Positions 51,797-61,378 of a stretch of DNA of 64,000 bases are shown in pieces (the stretch's first letter is position 1; the number at the start of each line of letters is the position of its first letter). A program made the position numbers and the translations under genes. Source of the DNA: G963665185 sp049723905 (GTDB lineage Bacteria; Desulfobacterota; Desulfovibrionia; Desulfovibrionales; Desulfovibrionaceae). The DNA lies in NCBI RefSeq assembly GCF_049723905.1, contig NZ_JBJKFD010000001.1, positions 1,736,001 through 1,800,000 of the forward strand, given 5' to 3'. Below the pieces are notes generated by a model that worked only from the letters and a program-made list of their open reading frames with translations, ran no database searches and was not told the DNA's origin.

Positions 51797-53518
51797 ATGC
51801 GAATACTGCTGATCTATCCCTATTTTCTTTTCGACCGATCCTGCGACGAAAACATCCGCGCCCTTCCCATGGGCATGCACTACATCGGCGCTTCGCTGCT
51901 GGAAGCAGGCCACGAGGTGGAGCTTGCCGACTGGCACGACCTGTACAAGGACCCATCCATAGCCGACAAAACCCTCAAACGCTTCCGTCCGGACGTTGTG
52001 GGTGTATCCATCTTCCACGCCAACCGCTGGGGCGGAATCGACATTGCCGGATATATCCGGGAAAAATATCCCGACCTGCCCATCATCTTCGGCGGCATCG
52101 GCGCGACATTTCTGGACCGCCTGCTTCTGGAAAATTTCGACTGCATCGACGTCATTGTACGGGGCGAAGGAGAGCACACCTTCACCGCCCTGGTGGACGC
52201 CCTGGAGCAGCACCGCCCGCTGGAGGAAATCCCGGGCCTGTCCCTGCGCAAAGACAACGCCTATTTTGCAACGCCCGATGCGGAACCCATCTGCGACCTG
52301 GACAGCCTGCCCATGCCCGCCCGCCACTTTTCCTTTTCCCATCTGGCACTCACCAGGGGCTGCCCAGGCAAATGTTCGTTCTGCGGTTCTCCAAAATTCT
52401 GGGGTCCAAAGGTCCGCTTCCACTCGCCGGAATATTTCGTCACCCAGATGCACCTGCTGTATGAAAAAGGCGTGCGCCACTTCTTTGTATCCGACGACAC
52501 CTTCACCCTGCGCAAGAACACGGTGCTGGAAATATGCCGCCGCATCCGCGAATACCGCATGGACATCACCTGGCAGGCCATTTCCCGCGTGGACCGGCTG
52601 GACGACGAAACCGCGGCAGCCATGCGCGCGGCAGGCTGTACGCAGATAAGCTTTGGCGTGGAAAGCGGCTCCCCTGCCATACGGCGCTCCATGCGAAAGG
52701 GCTTCAGCAACGATGACGTGCGCCAGGCGTTCGCAGCCTGCATGCGCAACGCCATCCTGCCACGGGCCTACTTCATCTATGGCAACCCGGACGAAAACGC
52801 CGAAACCATCGAGGAAAGCGCGGCCCTCATCAGGGAAATCCGTCCCCTCATCAGCCTTTTTCACGTGCTTTCCGTTTTTCCCGGCACATCCTTGTGGGAA
52901 GACTGCAAAAAGAAATTCAATCTGACCGATCAGGTCTGGCTGGAACGCAACGAAGACATGCTCTACTTTGAATGCGATCCGCAAATGCCCCCCGAGCAGG
53001 TCACGCAATGGGGACAGACCCTTAAAAAAACGTTTTACAACGGACTTCCCGAGGCGGTGCAGGAGCTTGCCCCGGAAACAACGGGACAGGACACGGAGCG
53101 CTTTGCCGACTTCGCCACCCGCCTGGCCGCCACCTTTGCCACGGGCGAATATGCTGCCGACGAACATGTGAAGGATGCCCCGGCACTGGCAGAACATCTT
53201 TTCCGCAAGGCCCTCCAGCACGGCAACCTGCCGCAGGCCGCCAACGGGCTGGGCCGTCTTTTGGGCAGCTCGGGCCGATTTCGCGAAGCCCTGGAAACGC
53301 TCTCCCAAGGGCTGGCCGACCATCCGGACAGCCTCGATATTGCCCTTTCTCTGGCTGCCGGGCTGCTGAGCTGCAACGCAACGGAACAGGCCCGCACGGT
53401 ACTGGAGGCTTTCAGCCAACATGCCGAAGCCTGGCCCTGGCTGGCCCAATGTTGCGCCATGCAGGGAGACACGGCCGGACAGGCCGAATACACCCGGAAA
53501 ATACAGGCTGCGGGGTAA
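51797..53518 (+). CDS. Cobalamin-binding radical SAM protein with TPR-like tail
   Basis: The 573-residue protein has a B12-binding Rossmann domain (about 1-140, starting MRILLIYPYF, with GGIGATFLD near 98) and a radical SAM domain (about 175-400). The cluster motif TRGCPGKCSFCGSP lies at about 186-199. Residues 440-573 form helical tetratricopeptide-like repeats. This B12-radical-SAM layout is used for methylations and unusual carbon rearrangements in lipid, cofactor and natural-product pathways; the substrate is unknown. ATG 51797 is the domain start, though its ribosome site is weak. Confidence 0.9.
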   Translation: MRILLIYPYFLFDRSCDENIRALPMGMHYIGASLLEAGHEVELADWHDLYKDPSIADKTLKRFRPDVVGVSIFHANRWGGIDIAGYIREKYPDLPIIFGGIGATFLDRLLLENFDCIDVIVRGEGEHTFTALVDALEQHRPLEEIPGLSLRKDNAYFATPDAEPICDLDSLPMPARHFSFSHLALTRGCPGKCSFCGSPKFWGPKVRFHSPEYFVTQMHLLYEKGVRHFFVSDDTFTLRKNTVLEICRRIREYRMDITWQAISRVDRLDDETAAAMRAAGCTQISFGVESGSPAIRRSMRKGFSNDDVRQAFAACMRNAILPRAYFIYGNPDENAETIEESAALIREIRPLISLFHVLSVFPGTSLWEDCKKKFNLTDQVWLERNEDMLYFECDPQMPPEQVTQWGQTLKKTFYNGLPEAVQELAPETTGQDTERFADFATRLAATFATGEYAADEHVKDAPALAEHLFRKALQHGNLPQAANGLGRLLGSSGRFREALETLSQGLADHPDSLDIALSLAAGLLSCNATEQARTVLEAFSQHAEAWPWLAQCCAMQGDTAGQAEYTRKIQAAG

Positions 53519-53544
53519 AACTCCCGAACCGGGAAAAAGGGGAA

Positions 53545-54999
53545 TCAGTCCGCCGAAGGACAGGGAAGGGAAAAGAAGAAAGAGGTTCCTTGGTCCTGCT
53601 TGCTTTCCACCCAGACGTCGCCGTCATGCGCCCTGACGATGTCGTGGACAATGGCAAGCCCCAGCCCGGTACTTTTCTCTCCACCCGTCGGCTTCGTGCT
53701 CAGCCGCTCAAACGGCTTGAACAACCTGTCCAATTCGTCGGAAGGAATTCCCGGGCCTTCATCTTTCACGCAAAACACGACGTCCTGCCCGTCCAACCCC
53801 AGCGAAACATGCACCGTACTTCCCAGTGGTGAATATTTGACCGCATTGCTCAAAAGGTTGGAGATGACCTGGGGCAGACGGTTGAGGTCGGCAATGCACG
53901 GAACAGGGCCAAGGGATGAAAAATCGATGCGGATGTTTTTTGGCTCGGCCATGACACGGTACAGCCGGACCTCTTCTTCCACCAGGGCGGAAACGTCACA
54001 ATCGTCCAGCACCAGGTCGATCTTACCGGATTCCAGGGCGGATACGTCCAGCAGGTCGTTGACCAGGGCCAGCATGTGGCTGCTCGTATTATGAATGGCT
54101 TCAAGAAAATTTTTCTGTTCTTCGTTGACCTTGCCAACAATCCCTTTTCGCAACAGCTGGCTGTAGCCTTTGATGCTGCCGATAGGATTGCGCAGATCGT
54201 GCGCCACCATGCCAAGAATGCGATTCTTCAGTTCATTCAGATCACGAAGTTCCCGAATACGTTCAAGATGCTCCAGGTTCTGACGCGTTCTCCAGTACAG
54301 TTCCTCGTATTCGAACGTCTTGGGCAGAAAATCGTGGGCTCCGCCCTTGATAAACTTCACCGAGGTACCTTCCTCTCCCGAGGAGAGCCCTATAACCGCT
54401 TTTTCTCCCCAGCCGTACTTGTCCCGAATGCGATGGGACAAAACCGTGCCGTCCATTCCCTCCATTTCAAAATCCGTAAAGATCAGACAGATTTCCGGCT
54501 CGGCATCCAGCACCTCAAGCGCCTTCTCCCCGGATGATGCCTCCAGAACCGTGAGCATCTGGCGGGTCAGCAACTTACGCATGTATTTGCGGAACTGGAA
54601 GGAATCGTCCACCACCAGCACCTTGAGGAAGGTGTTGCGGTGCAGGCGCTCGATCATGCTGGCAAGAGCCATGACCGTATTGCCGCTTTTGATCACATAG
54701 TCGATGATCCCCTTGCCCAGCATGCGCTTGCGAAGGTCCGGCGTGAAATCCGAAGTATAGATGATAACCGGGATGCCACGGGACATGACCTTGTTGACAA
54801 TCTCCTCGCCCGACGCATCCGGAAGATGCATATCCAAAACAGCCAGGAAAAAGTCACCATTCCTGTCGATGGTATCCAGCGCTTCCGCAAGCGAGTAGGC
54901 ATTGAGGGCCTGGAATCCAGGAACCGCCTCAAGGCTTACCTTGAGCAGCCGCGCCACGGAATGGCTGTCTTCCACTATCAAAATTCTTCGATTGTCCAT
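53545..54999 (-). CDS. Hybrid histidine kinase with two N-terminal receivers
   Basis: This 484-residue soluble kinase has receiver 1 (about 3-120, phospho-Asp in LAVLDMHLPDASG), receiver 2 (about 126-245, LIFTDFEMEGMDG), HisKA with the acceptor His in MVAHDLRNPIGSIKGY (about 268) and HATPase_c (N-box in VISNLLSNAVKYS, DEGPGIPSDELDRLF and STGLGLAIVHDIV). Kinases fed by their own receivers integrate phosphorelays instead of sensing directly. ATG 54999 (MDNRRILIVEDS) starts the first receiver; a longer start at 55107 is not supported. It converges with the radical SAM gene. Confidence 0.93.
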   Translation of the reverse strand: MDNRRILIVEDSHSVARLLKVSLEAVPGFQALNAYSLAEALDTIDRNGDFFLAVLDMHLPDASGEEIVNKVMSRGIPVIIYTSDFTPDLRKRMLGKGIIDYVIKSGNTVMALASMIERLHRNTFLKVLVVDDSFQFRKYMRKLLTRQMLTVLEASSGEKALEVLDAEPEICLIFTDFEMEGMDGTVLSHRIRDKYGWGEKAVIGLSSGEEGTSVKFIKGGAHDFLPKTFEYEELYWRTRQNLEHLERIRELRDLNELKNRILGMVAHDLRNPIGSIKGYSQLLRKGIVGKVNEEQKNFLEAIHNTSSHMLALVNDLLDVSALESGKIDLVLDDCDVSALVEEEVRLYRVMAEPKNIRIDFSSLGPVPCIADLNRLPQVISNLLSNAVKYSPLGSTVHVSLGLDGQDVVFCVKDEGPGIPSDELDRLFKPFERLSTKPTGGEKSTGLGLAIVHDIVRAHDGDVWVESKQDQGTSFFFSLPCPSAD

Positions 55000-55194
55000 T
55001 GTCCCGCGTCCTGCCTTGCATTTTCCAAATGCAACAAACAACTTTTTTCTCTTTGGGGCAGGCAATACTGGGCCGCCACGTTGAGAAGCATACGTCCGGA
55101 CCCCCATCTTGCTGTATTATTTTTTACCACCGCTTGCCAGATGCGTTCCCCTACCATAAACTACGTATCATCTGAAAATTCAAGGAGCCATGCC

Positions 55195-57303
55195 ATGCCC
55201 CTCATACAGAATCGCCTGAATGCTGAAGGAAGCCCCTACTTGCGGCAACATGCTGATAATCCCGTACACTGGCTTCCCTGGGGGCAGGAGGCCTTCGAGC
55301 AGGCCAAACAACAGAACAAACCTATTTTTCTCTCCATAGGCTACTCCACCTGCCATTGGTGCCACGTTATGAACCGTGAGTCCTTCAGCAGCCCGGAAGT
55401 TGCCGAAGAGCTCAACAAGACGTTTATCTGCATCAAGGTGGACCGGGAGGAGCGGCCGGACGTGGACGCCCTGTACGTGGACGCCTGCCAGCTTATGACC
55501 GGCTCCGCCGGATGGCCTCTGAACATCATCCTCACCCCGGACCGCAAACCATTTTATGCGGGCACCTACTTTCCCCCGCACAGCCTGCCCGGACGTATCG
55601 GCCTGGTGGAACTGACGACCAGCGTTGCCAAACTCTGGAACGAAGACCGGGACGAAGCGGAAAAATCCGCCTCGCGCATCCATGAAAGCCTGCTGCGTCT
55701 GGAACGCAGACAAACAGGATTCCCCCTGGGCGACCAGGCTCTCTTCAAGGCCGTGGACGAACTCAAACAGGCTTTTGACCAGAAGAATGGTGGATTCTCC
55801 GAGGCCCCCAAGTTTCCCACGCCACACAACCTGCTTTTCCTGATGCGTTTTGCCAAACGCAACCTCGACACGGGCTGCATGGACATGGTCATCCGCACTT
55901 TGGACGCCATGCGCCGCGGCGGCATCCGGGACCATATCGGCGGCGGATTCCACCGCTATTCCACGGACGAAGCATGGCTGCTGCCCCATTTTGAAAAGAT
56001 GCTCTACGACCAGGCACTGCTGATGCTGGCCTACACCGAAGCCCATCAACTGACCGGACGGCTGCGCTACCAACGTACCGTCAGGCAGATAGGCGAATAC
56101 TGCATCCGCAACATGCGCCACCTGGACGGCGCGTTCTACAGCGCGGAAGATGCCGACTCCGAAGGCGAGGAAGGACAGTTCTACCTTTGGACCTTTGAAG
56201 AACTGCAAAAAGTGCTGGGCAAGGATCTGGACCTTTTCAAGAAGGTGTATCCGGTAAGCGAGGAGGGGAATTTCCTCGACGAATCCACCATGTCCCGCAA
56301 CGGACGGAACCTCATATTCCGCACCGAGCCGCTGGAAGAAACAGCGCGTCGCCTGGGGCAGGACTACACCATTTTGCGCTCCAAACTGGAAGCCATGCGG
56401 CATATTCTGTACGCCGCCCGCACCTCGCGCATTCGCCCCTTCCGGGACAAAAAAATCCTTACCGACTGGAACGGATTAATGATTGCCGCGCTGGCCACGG
56501 CCGCCCGCACCATCCACCCCTGCTGGAAAGCAACGGCTGCACGCACCGCCGACTTCATTTTGGAGAAGATGGAAAACAACGGCCGCCTTTACCACCTTTG
56601 GCACGACGGCGAGGCAGGCGTGGACGGCATGCTGCACGATTACGCCTGCATGGCCTGGGGGCTGACCGAACTGTACGCCACGACCTTTGATACAAACTAT
56701 CTGGACAAAGCCATACAGCTGGCCCAGACCATGATCGACCAGATGCACGACGATTTGAACGGCGGCTTCTTTGCCACCCCGGAAAGTTTGGAACTCATTC
56801 TCGTACGGCAGAAGGATTTCCGTGATGCCGCCCTGCCCTCGGGCAATGCCTTCGCCCTGCTGGCCCTCAAAAAGCTGGCCGTACTTACCGGAAGCAAGGA
56901 GTTCGAACGCTGCGCCCAAGGCATCGAACAGGCCTTCAGCACAGAAGTGGTGCAGCGGCCTTCAGCGTTTACCGGGCTGCTCATGGGCGTGGACTTTTCC
57001 CTGAACGGAGGAACCCAGGTGGTTGTGACGGGCGACCGGCACCGCCCGGACACTTCCATGCTTATTCAAGCAGCGCAGAGTGAATTCGCCCCCAATATGA
57101 CGCTGGTCCATATTCCCCCGGACAATGTCCCTCCCGTCCTGGCACACTGGGCCGAAGGCAGGCCCCTGGTGGACGAAAAAGCCACGGCCTACGTGTGCCG
57201 GAACTTTGCATGTCAGGAACCTGTTACCGATCCGGGAGATCTTCTCGAACAATTGGAAACGCCTTCCCCGGCCAGTGGCCGCAACGATAAGCAGGAGACG
57301 TAG
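55195..57303 (+). CDS. YyaL-type thioredoxin-domain protein (DUF255/SSP411)
   Basis: The 702-residue protein has an N-terminal thioredoxin-like domain (about 5-165) with CHWCHVM at about 52-58, in the spaced CxxC form typical of this family. A long alpha/alpha barrel domain related to six-hairpin glycosidases and epimerases follows (about 200-600; GGFHRYSTDEAWLLPHFEKML near 250 and EDADSEGEEGQFY near 322). The function is not established in bacteria. AAGGAG lies seven bases before ATG 55195. The protein is full-length and seems monocistronic, followed by tRNA-His. Confidence 0.93.
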   Translation: MPLIQNRLNAEGSPYLRQHADNPVHWLPWGQEAFEQAKQQNKPIFLSIGYSTCHWCHVMNRESFSSPEVAEELNKTFICIKVDREERPDVDALYVDACQLMTGSAGWPLNIILTPDRKPFYAGTYFPPHSLPGRIGLVELTTSVAKLWNEDRDEAEKSASRIHESLLRLERRQTGFPLGDQALFKAVDELKQAFDQKNGGFSEAPKFPTPHNLLFLMRFAKRNLDTGCMDMVIRTLDAMRRGGIRDHIGGGFHRYSTDEAWLLPHFEKMLYDQALLMLAYTEAHQLTGRLRYQRTVRQIGEYCIRNMRHLDGAFYSAEDADSEGEEGQFYLWTFEELQKVLGKDLDLFKKVYPVSEEGNFLDESTMSRNGRNLIFRTEPLEETARRLGQDYTILRSKLEAMRHILYAARTSRIRPFRDKKILTDWNGLMIAALATAARTIHPCWKATAARTADFILEKMENNGRLYHLWHDGEAGVDGMLHDYACMAWGLTELYATTFDTNYLDKAIQLAQTMIDQMHDDLNGGFFATPESLELILVRQKDFRDAALPSGNAFALLALKKLAVLTGSKEFERCAQGIEQAFSTEVVQRPSAFTGLLMGVDFSLNGGTQVVVTGDRHRPDTSMLIQAAQSEFAPNMTLVHIPPDNVPPVLAHWAEGRPLVDEKATAYVCRNFACQEPVTDPGDLLEQLETPSPASGRNDKQET

Positions 57304-57417
57304 GAATTTTACGGACTTTTTTGCTCCGTATAACGATTTTTCTGATGGCGTATGGCGATTTTTCGAACATTTCACTTGACCGCCACTTTTGTCTCAGCTA
57401 TATGCCCTACCTCGCGT

Positions 57418-57494
57418 GGCGAACGTAGCTCAGTAGGTAGAGCACACGGTTGTGGCCCGTGTGGCCGTGGGTTCAAATCCCATCGTTCGCCCCA
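57418..57494 (+). tRNA. tRNA-His (anticodon GTG), with G-1 and encoded CCA
   Basis: A complete cloverleaf is visible. The acceptor stem is 57419-57425 with 57484-57490, and G at 57418 faces C at 57491, giving the extra G-1:C73 pair that identifies tRNA-His. The anticodon arm cacgg-ttgtggc-ccgtg carries GTG, the T-loop is ttcaaat and CCA is encoded at 57492-57494. A terminator follows after ten bases. Confidence 0.97.
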
Positions 57495-57504
57495 CCCGAA
57501 AATC

Positions 57505-57537
57505 AAAAGGCTTGATGATCCGCTCATCAAGCCTTTT
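57505..57537 (+). terminator. Terminator of tRNA-His
   Basis: A perfect 14-bp stem (aaaaggcttgatga / tcatcaagcctttt) with a 5-base loop is followed by TTC. Confidence 0.93.
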
Positions 57538-57602
57538 TTCGTGTCTCACGCAAGACTCCGACTTCCCGGGCAGAAGACCTGCCTGCCGTATTTCCCGTCT
57601 TC

Positions 57603-59507
57603 CTATCTGTTGCGCAGGATTCGCCTGTCTCCCACCCGTACAGTTATCTTTTCCTTGTCCATGAACTCGAGCAGGGGAATGACGTATTTTCTCGACAGGC
57701 CGGTAATCTCGCGCAATTGGGACGGACCGAGATCGTCATGGTCCTTGAAATACACTTCCACCGCCGCAACGATCTCCTGCAGGGCGGGCGTAAAATAATA
57801 CATGTCCTCTTTGATCTTGCGCAGCTCTCCCTGCTCCGTAAGCAGACGAAAGACACCGGCAGCATCCTTGAATGTCAGGTCCAGCGGTTCCAGCACGTCC
57901 TTGACGTTGGGCGGGGCCTGCCCCCCTTCCGTAAAGGCCTTCAAAATGGTCGTGCGCAACTTTTCCTGGTCCGATGCCAGGGAGACCTTGTGCTCGGGCA
58001 GGCGCAACAGCTCCCCTTCCTGCACCACCTCGCCCCGCTTCACCAGCCGGGCAACCAGAAACTGAAATAATTTTTCAGACAGATTCCTGCCCCAGCCCGA
58101 GGCCGCTTCCACCCGGACCTGCCCGGTCTGCATGGGGTTGGCCTTATGGTATCCGGCCAGATGCGCCACAAAGTCCTGTCCGAGGCGCTCCAGTACCTCA
58201 CCGGAAACATAGCCGTGTTCTTCCTTGTCGAACAACAGGGCCTTCTGCTTTGCCCCCATTTCGCTCAACTGTTTTTCCAGCTTCTTGTCCTCAAGCCCGG
58301 ACATGATGCGCAATCCGGCAAAATTCACGCCCCGTTCGCCAGCCATTTTCAGCTGCGATGCAATGCGCAGTGCCGGATCGTCGCCCGCAAGCTCACGAAG
58401 CCGGTCCACCTGATCGGAAAAACGCTTTATCTTGTGGCTGACCGGCCCGATGACCCGGCCCCCGCCAATGGTGCGAAGCGGCGAAAAGGAACGGATGACG
58501 AACCTGTCGCCAAAGACCGCGCAGACAGGCTCGTCAAAGCGAATCTGGCACACTGCCGTCTCGCCCGGCTCCAGCTGTTCCGTTTCCAGCAGGTGAACGC
58601 GGCCCAGCTGTTCCCGACTTCCCATATGAAAATGAAATTCCTTGCGGTGCTTCAGCCCCCTGTGCGCCGAAGACAAAAGGGTAAGCTCCACATCCAGCCC
58701 CTTGGAGGGAATAAGGCTGCCCGGAGCGGCCAGAATGTCACCGCGCTGCAGATCCTCCACTTCCAGGCCGTGCAGGTTCACCGCTGTGCGCTCCCCGGCA
58801 TGGGCGGTCTCTTCCGAAGCACCATGCCGCTGGATGGACCGCACCTTGCCTTCCCTGTCTTCGGGATAGGCCATGATGCGGTCGTTCACTGCAAGAGTGC
58901 CGGAAATGAGCGTTCCCGTAACCACGGTGCCGTGCCCCTTCATGGAAAAGACGCGGTCCACGGGCAAACGCAACAAATCCATACGCCGGACGCTGCCGCA
59001 GGCTGCGGCCACCTCGGCCAGACGGGCCTTCAATTCGTCCAGCCCTGCTCCACTCTGGGCAGAAACCGGCACGATGGGCGCATCCTGCAAAAAAGTGCCG
59101 TCCAGAAACTCCGCCAGATCGTCGAGGACAAGCTCCAGCCAGTCTTCATCCACCATATCGGTCTTGGTCAGGGCCACCAGCCCGCGTTCGATGCCCAGCA
59201 AGGAGCAAATCTCCAAATGCTCCCGCGTCTGCGGCATCACGCCCTCGTCCGCGGCAATGACCAGCATGACGAAATCCAGCCCGGCCGCACCGGCCACCAT
59301 GTTCTTCACAAACTTTTCGTGGCCGGGCACATCCACAATCCCCAGACGGCTGCCATCGGGCAGATCCATGTAGGCAAAACCCAGTTCGATGGTAATGCCC
59401 CGGCGCTTTTCCTCGCCCAGACGGTCGCAGTCGATGCCCGTAAGCGCACGCACCAACGTGGTCTTTCCATGATCTATATGGCCCGCCGTGCCCATTACCA
59501 GCGACAT
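57603..59507 (-). CDS. selB: SelB, selenocysteine-specific elongation factor
   Basis: The 634-residue GTPase carries Sec-tRNA to ribosomes at UGA codons followed by a SECIS hairpin. Domain I has GTAGHIDHGKTTL (6-18), the switch KRRGITIELGF, DVPGHEKF (about 59-66) and TKTD (about 113). Domains II-III are followed by the four winged helices of SelB (about 375-634) that bind SECIS, which separate it from EF-Tu. Its presence means the organism should make selenoproteins; none is seen in the window. selA and selC are not nearby. Confidence 0.96.
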   Translation of the reverse strand: MSLVMGTAGHIDHGKTTLVRALTGIDCDRLGEEKRRGITIELGFAYMDLPDGSRLGIVDVPGHEKFVKNMVAGAAGLDFVMLVIAADEGVMPQTREHLEICSLLGIERGLVALTKTDMVDEDWLELVLDDLAEFLDGTFLQDAPIVPVSAQSGAGLDELKARLAEVAAACGSVRRMDLLRLPVDRVFSMKGHGTVVTGTLISGTLAVNDRIMAYPEDREGKVRSIQRHGASEETAHAGERTAVNLHGLEVEDLQRGDILAAPGSLIPSKGLDVELTLLSSAHRGLKHRKEFHFHMGSREQLGRVHLLETEQLEPGETAVCQIRFDEPVCAVFGDRFVIRSFSPLRTIGGGRVIGPVSHKIKRFSDQVDRLRELAGDDPALRIASQLKMAGERGVNFAGLRIMSGLEDKKLEKQLSEMGAKQKALLFDKEEHGYVSGEVLERLGQDFVAHLAGYHKANPMQTGQVRVEAASGWGRNLSEKLFQFLVARLVKRGEVVQEGELLRLPEHKVSLASDQEKLRTTILKAFTEGGQAPPNVKDVLEPLDLTFKDAAGVFRLLTEQGELRKIKEDMYYFTPALQEIVAAVEVYFKDHDDLGPSQLREITGLSRKYVIPLLEFMDKEKITVRVGDRRILRNR

Positions 59508-59545
59508 GCAGCCTCCTTTGCGGTGAAGGGGAGAGGGAGAAGAGA

Positions 59546-59583
59546 CGAGGGGGAAAGCTTTCTGAAGAATGGTTTTCCCCTCG
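59546..59583. terminator. Inverted repeat downstream of the hypothetical gene and upstream of selB
   Basis: The imperfect stem cgagggggaaa / ttttcccctcg encloses a loop with its own agctttct / agaatggt partial pairing. It lies between two minus-strand genes and probably ends the upstream one. Similar G/A-C/T hairpins are, from memory, common between genes of Desulfovibrionaceae. Confidence 0.6.
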
Positions 59584-59783
59584 CGCTCCCCTTTCCAAAG
59601 ACTTTCAACATGAATGCTCCTGATTCATCAGACCTGTCCGAAATTTTTGAATGAACAGGCGCTGACTTACGCCATGGCCTCTTTTTTACGGTATGTTGAA
59701 ACACGAACCGATAGGGCACCAATCTATTTACTGGAATTTAATTCACCCCAAGCCTCTGGCCCTCACATACTGTACAACCATCG

Positions 59784-60410
59784 TTACTGACAGGCCAAAT
59801 GTTCACAGCTTTCCAGGCCGGAAGTTTGCAGCCATTCAGGACGGACGTCTTCGCCCCAGTCGGCCTCCCGAATCTTGCCACACACGGCAGCCAACATTTT
59901 GTGAGCATGAGGCCGCTCCAGCAGTAATGCAAATATCGCTTCAGGTTCCCCTGTAACGTTACTTCCACCATCAGTGAATGGTTTACCGGAAAAGCCAAGG
60001 AAAAGGCTTTCCTCGCGTTGCTGGAACGTCACTTCCAAAGCAAAAAAGACTCTGTCTGTCTGTTCTGCACCAGAATCCTCTCCTTGGGATACCCCATCCT
60101 CGTCGTGTCCCTCCGCATGAGCAGGGATATCCGCCGGAGTCTCAAAGCCGGACTCGAGAGCCTGGATATGCTCCATGCGTAAAATTTCATTGGCATAACC
60201 CTCGGGCGCCATGGCGGCTTCTTCGCTGGTGCTGCGCAGCAAGCGGGAGAAATGCACAACAAGGCCGCGTGTGAGCCGGCGCGTTAGCCACATGCTGCGC
60301 AGTCCATGCTCGGCAGTATGGCCGACTAGCAGCAGCCGGTCTTCATTGGGGTCGAAGCTCAGGTCCAGGCTTTGGGCGACGGAAAAGGTTCGGGAAGCTG
60401 ATTCGGACAT
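59784..60410 (-). CDS. Hypothetical protein, 208 residues
   Basis: I do not recognise this gene. It encodes a 208-residue soluble protein with FDPNEDRLLLVGHTAEHGLR near the start, an acidic low-complexity stretch around 105-125 and a C-terminal LLLERPHAHKMLAAVC segment. ATG 60410 is chosen because a rho-independent terminator lies at 60427-60466, and the alternative GTG at 60434 would sit inside it. The ribosome site is weak. The gene precedes selB in the same direction, but a hairpin separates them. Confidence 0.65.
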   Translation of the reverse strand: MSESASRTFSVAQSLDLSFDPNEDRLLLVGHTAEHGLRSMWLTRRLTRGLVVHFSRLLRSTSEEAAMAPEGYANEILRMEHIQALESGFETPADIPAHAEGHDEDGVSQGEDSGAEQTDRVFFALEVTFQQREESLFLGFSGKPFTDGGSNVTGEPEAIFALLLERPHAHKMLAAVCGKIREADWGEDVRPEWLQTSGLESCEHLACQ

Positions 60411-60426
60411 GGAAGCACCATACAAA

Positions 60427-60466
60427 AAGCCCACCGGGTTATCCAGAGGGAGAATCCGGCGGGCTT
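60427..60466 (-). terminator. Terminator downstream of cysC
   Basis: On the minus strand, the 11-bp stem aagcccgccgg / ccggtgggctt (one G-U) is followed by TTTTTG. It is about 175 bases after the cysC stop and just before the next gene's start. Confidence 0.8.
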
Positions 60467-60640
60467 GCGGTTCGGCTCATATGGCCCTGCTGCTCTGCAT
60501 GGCTCTGGCCAATCTTCCGGCCAAAGTAAAATTCACCCAGCAGAAACAACAGATACGAAACTGATTACTGCATTGACATATTTTTAAAATAACATCCTAA
60601 AAATACCGCAGTACATAACAAGTAGAAAAAGATACATTAC

Positions 60641-61240
60641 CTACAGAGTTATGATTCCGTCAATAAATTCCAAAACCCTTTGCACGGATTCAGCCACACT
60701 TTCCTTTTCTGTGTGCACTACAAGGTCGGGTTCAACTGGTACATCGTATGGCGCGGAAATCCCGGTGTAGTTCTTTATCTCACCAGCCCGGGCACGCTTG
60801 TAGTAGCCTTTTACATCGCGTGTTTCACACACTTCCAACGGACAGGAAACAAAAATCTCGTGGTAATCGTCGCCCAGAATGCTTCGTATCAATTCCCTGT
60901 CCGAATGCAGCGGCGCAATGAACGCACAAAAACAGACTGTGCCGTTTGCCACAAAAAGGCTGGCAACCTCGCTGATGCGCCGCAGGTTTTCCGCCCTGTC
61001 TTCCGGGGAAAATCCAAGATTCTTACAAAGCCCATGGCGGACGTTGTCGCCATCGAAAACATAGGAACGAATTCCCTTATCATAAAGGGCTTTTTCAGCC
61101 TCGTGCGCAATGGTGGACTTGCCCGAACCGGAAAGCCCTGTAAGCCAGAAAACAGAGGACTTGTGGCCGTTTCTTTGCTCCCGGTCTTCCCGGGAAACCT
61201 GGCCGATAAATTTTTGGATGTTGGGAGAGGAGTTGGTCAT
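60641..61240 (-). CDS. cysC: CysC, adenylylsulphate (APS) kinase
   Basis: This 199-residue kinase phosphorylates APS to PAPS. It has the P-loop GLSGSGKSTIAHEAE (about 35-49), DGDNVRHGLCKNLGFSPEDR (about 64-83, the DGDN motif) and the lid block around 140-155. In a sulphate reducer, APS is normally reduced directly, so PAPS would serve sulphation or assimilation instead. No cysDN or sulphotransferase is nearby. AAGGAAG precedes the ATG. Confidence 0.94.
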   Translation of the reverse strand: MTNSSPNIQKFIGQVSREDREQRNGHKSSVFWLTGLSGSGKSTIAHEAEKALYDKGIRSYVFDGDNVRHGLCKNLGFSPEDRAENLRRISEVASLFVANGTVCFCAFIAPLHSDRELIRSILGDDYHEIFVSCPLEVCETRDVKGYYKRARAGEIKNYTGISAPYDVPVEPDLVVHTEKESVAESVQRVLEFIDGIITL

Positions 61241-61378
61241 AAACAGCTTCCTTGTATTCAGTGTTATCCAAGCCCTGTATTGGGGGAAGCTGCATTGTTT
61301 GACGGATGTGTGTCAAGGAAGAAAAATGATGTGAGCTGGGTAGGGAAAGAAGCCTCCGAAAATATCTCGTAGGCTCAC

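Noticed and set aside
51611..53449. A 612-codon open frame on the minus strand
   Set aside because: It is antisense to the B12 radical SAM gene, whose CxxxCxxC motif and domain order are clear.
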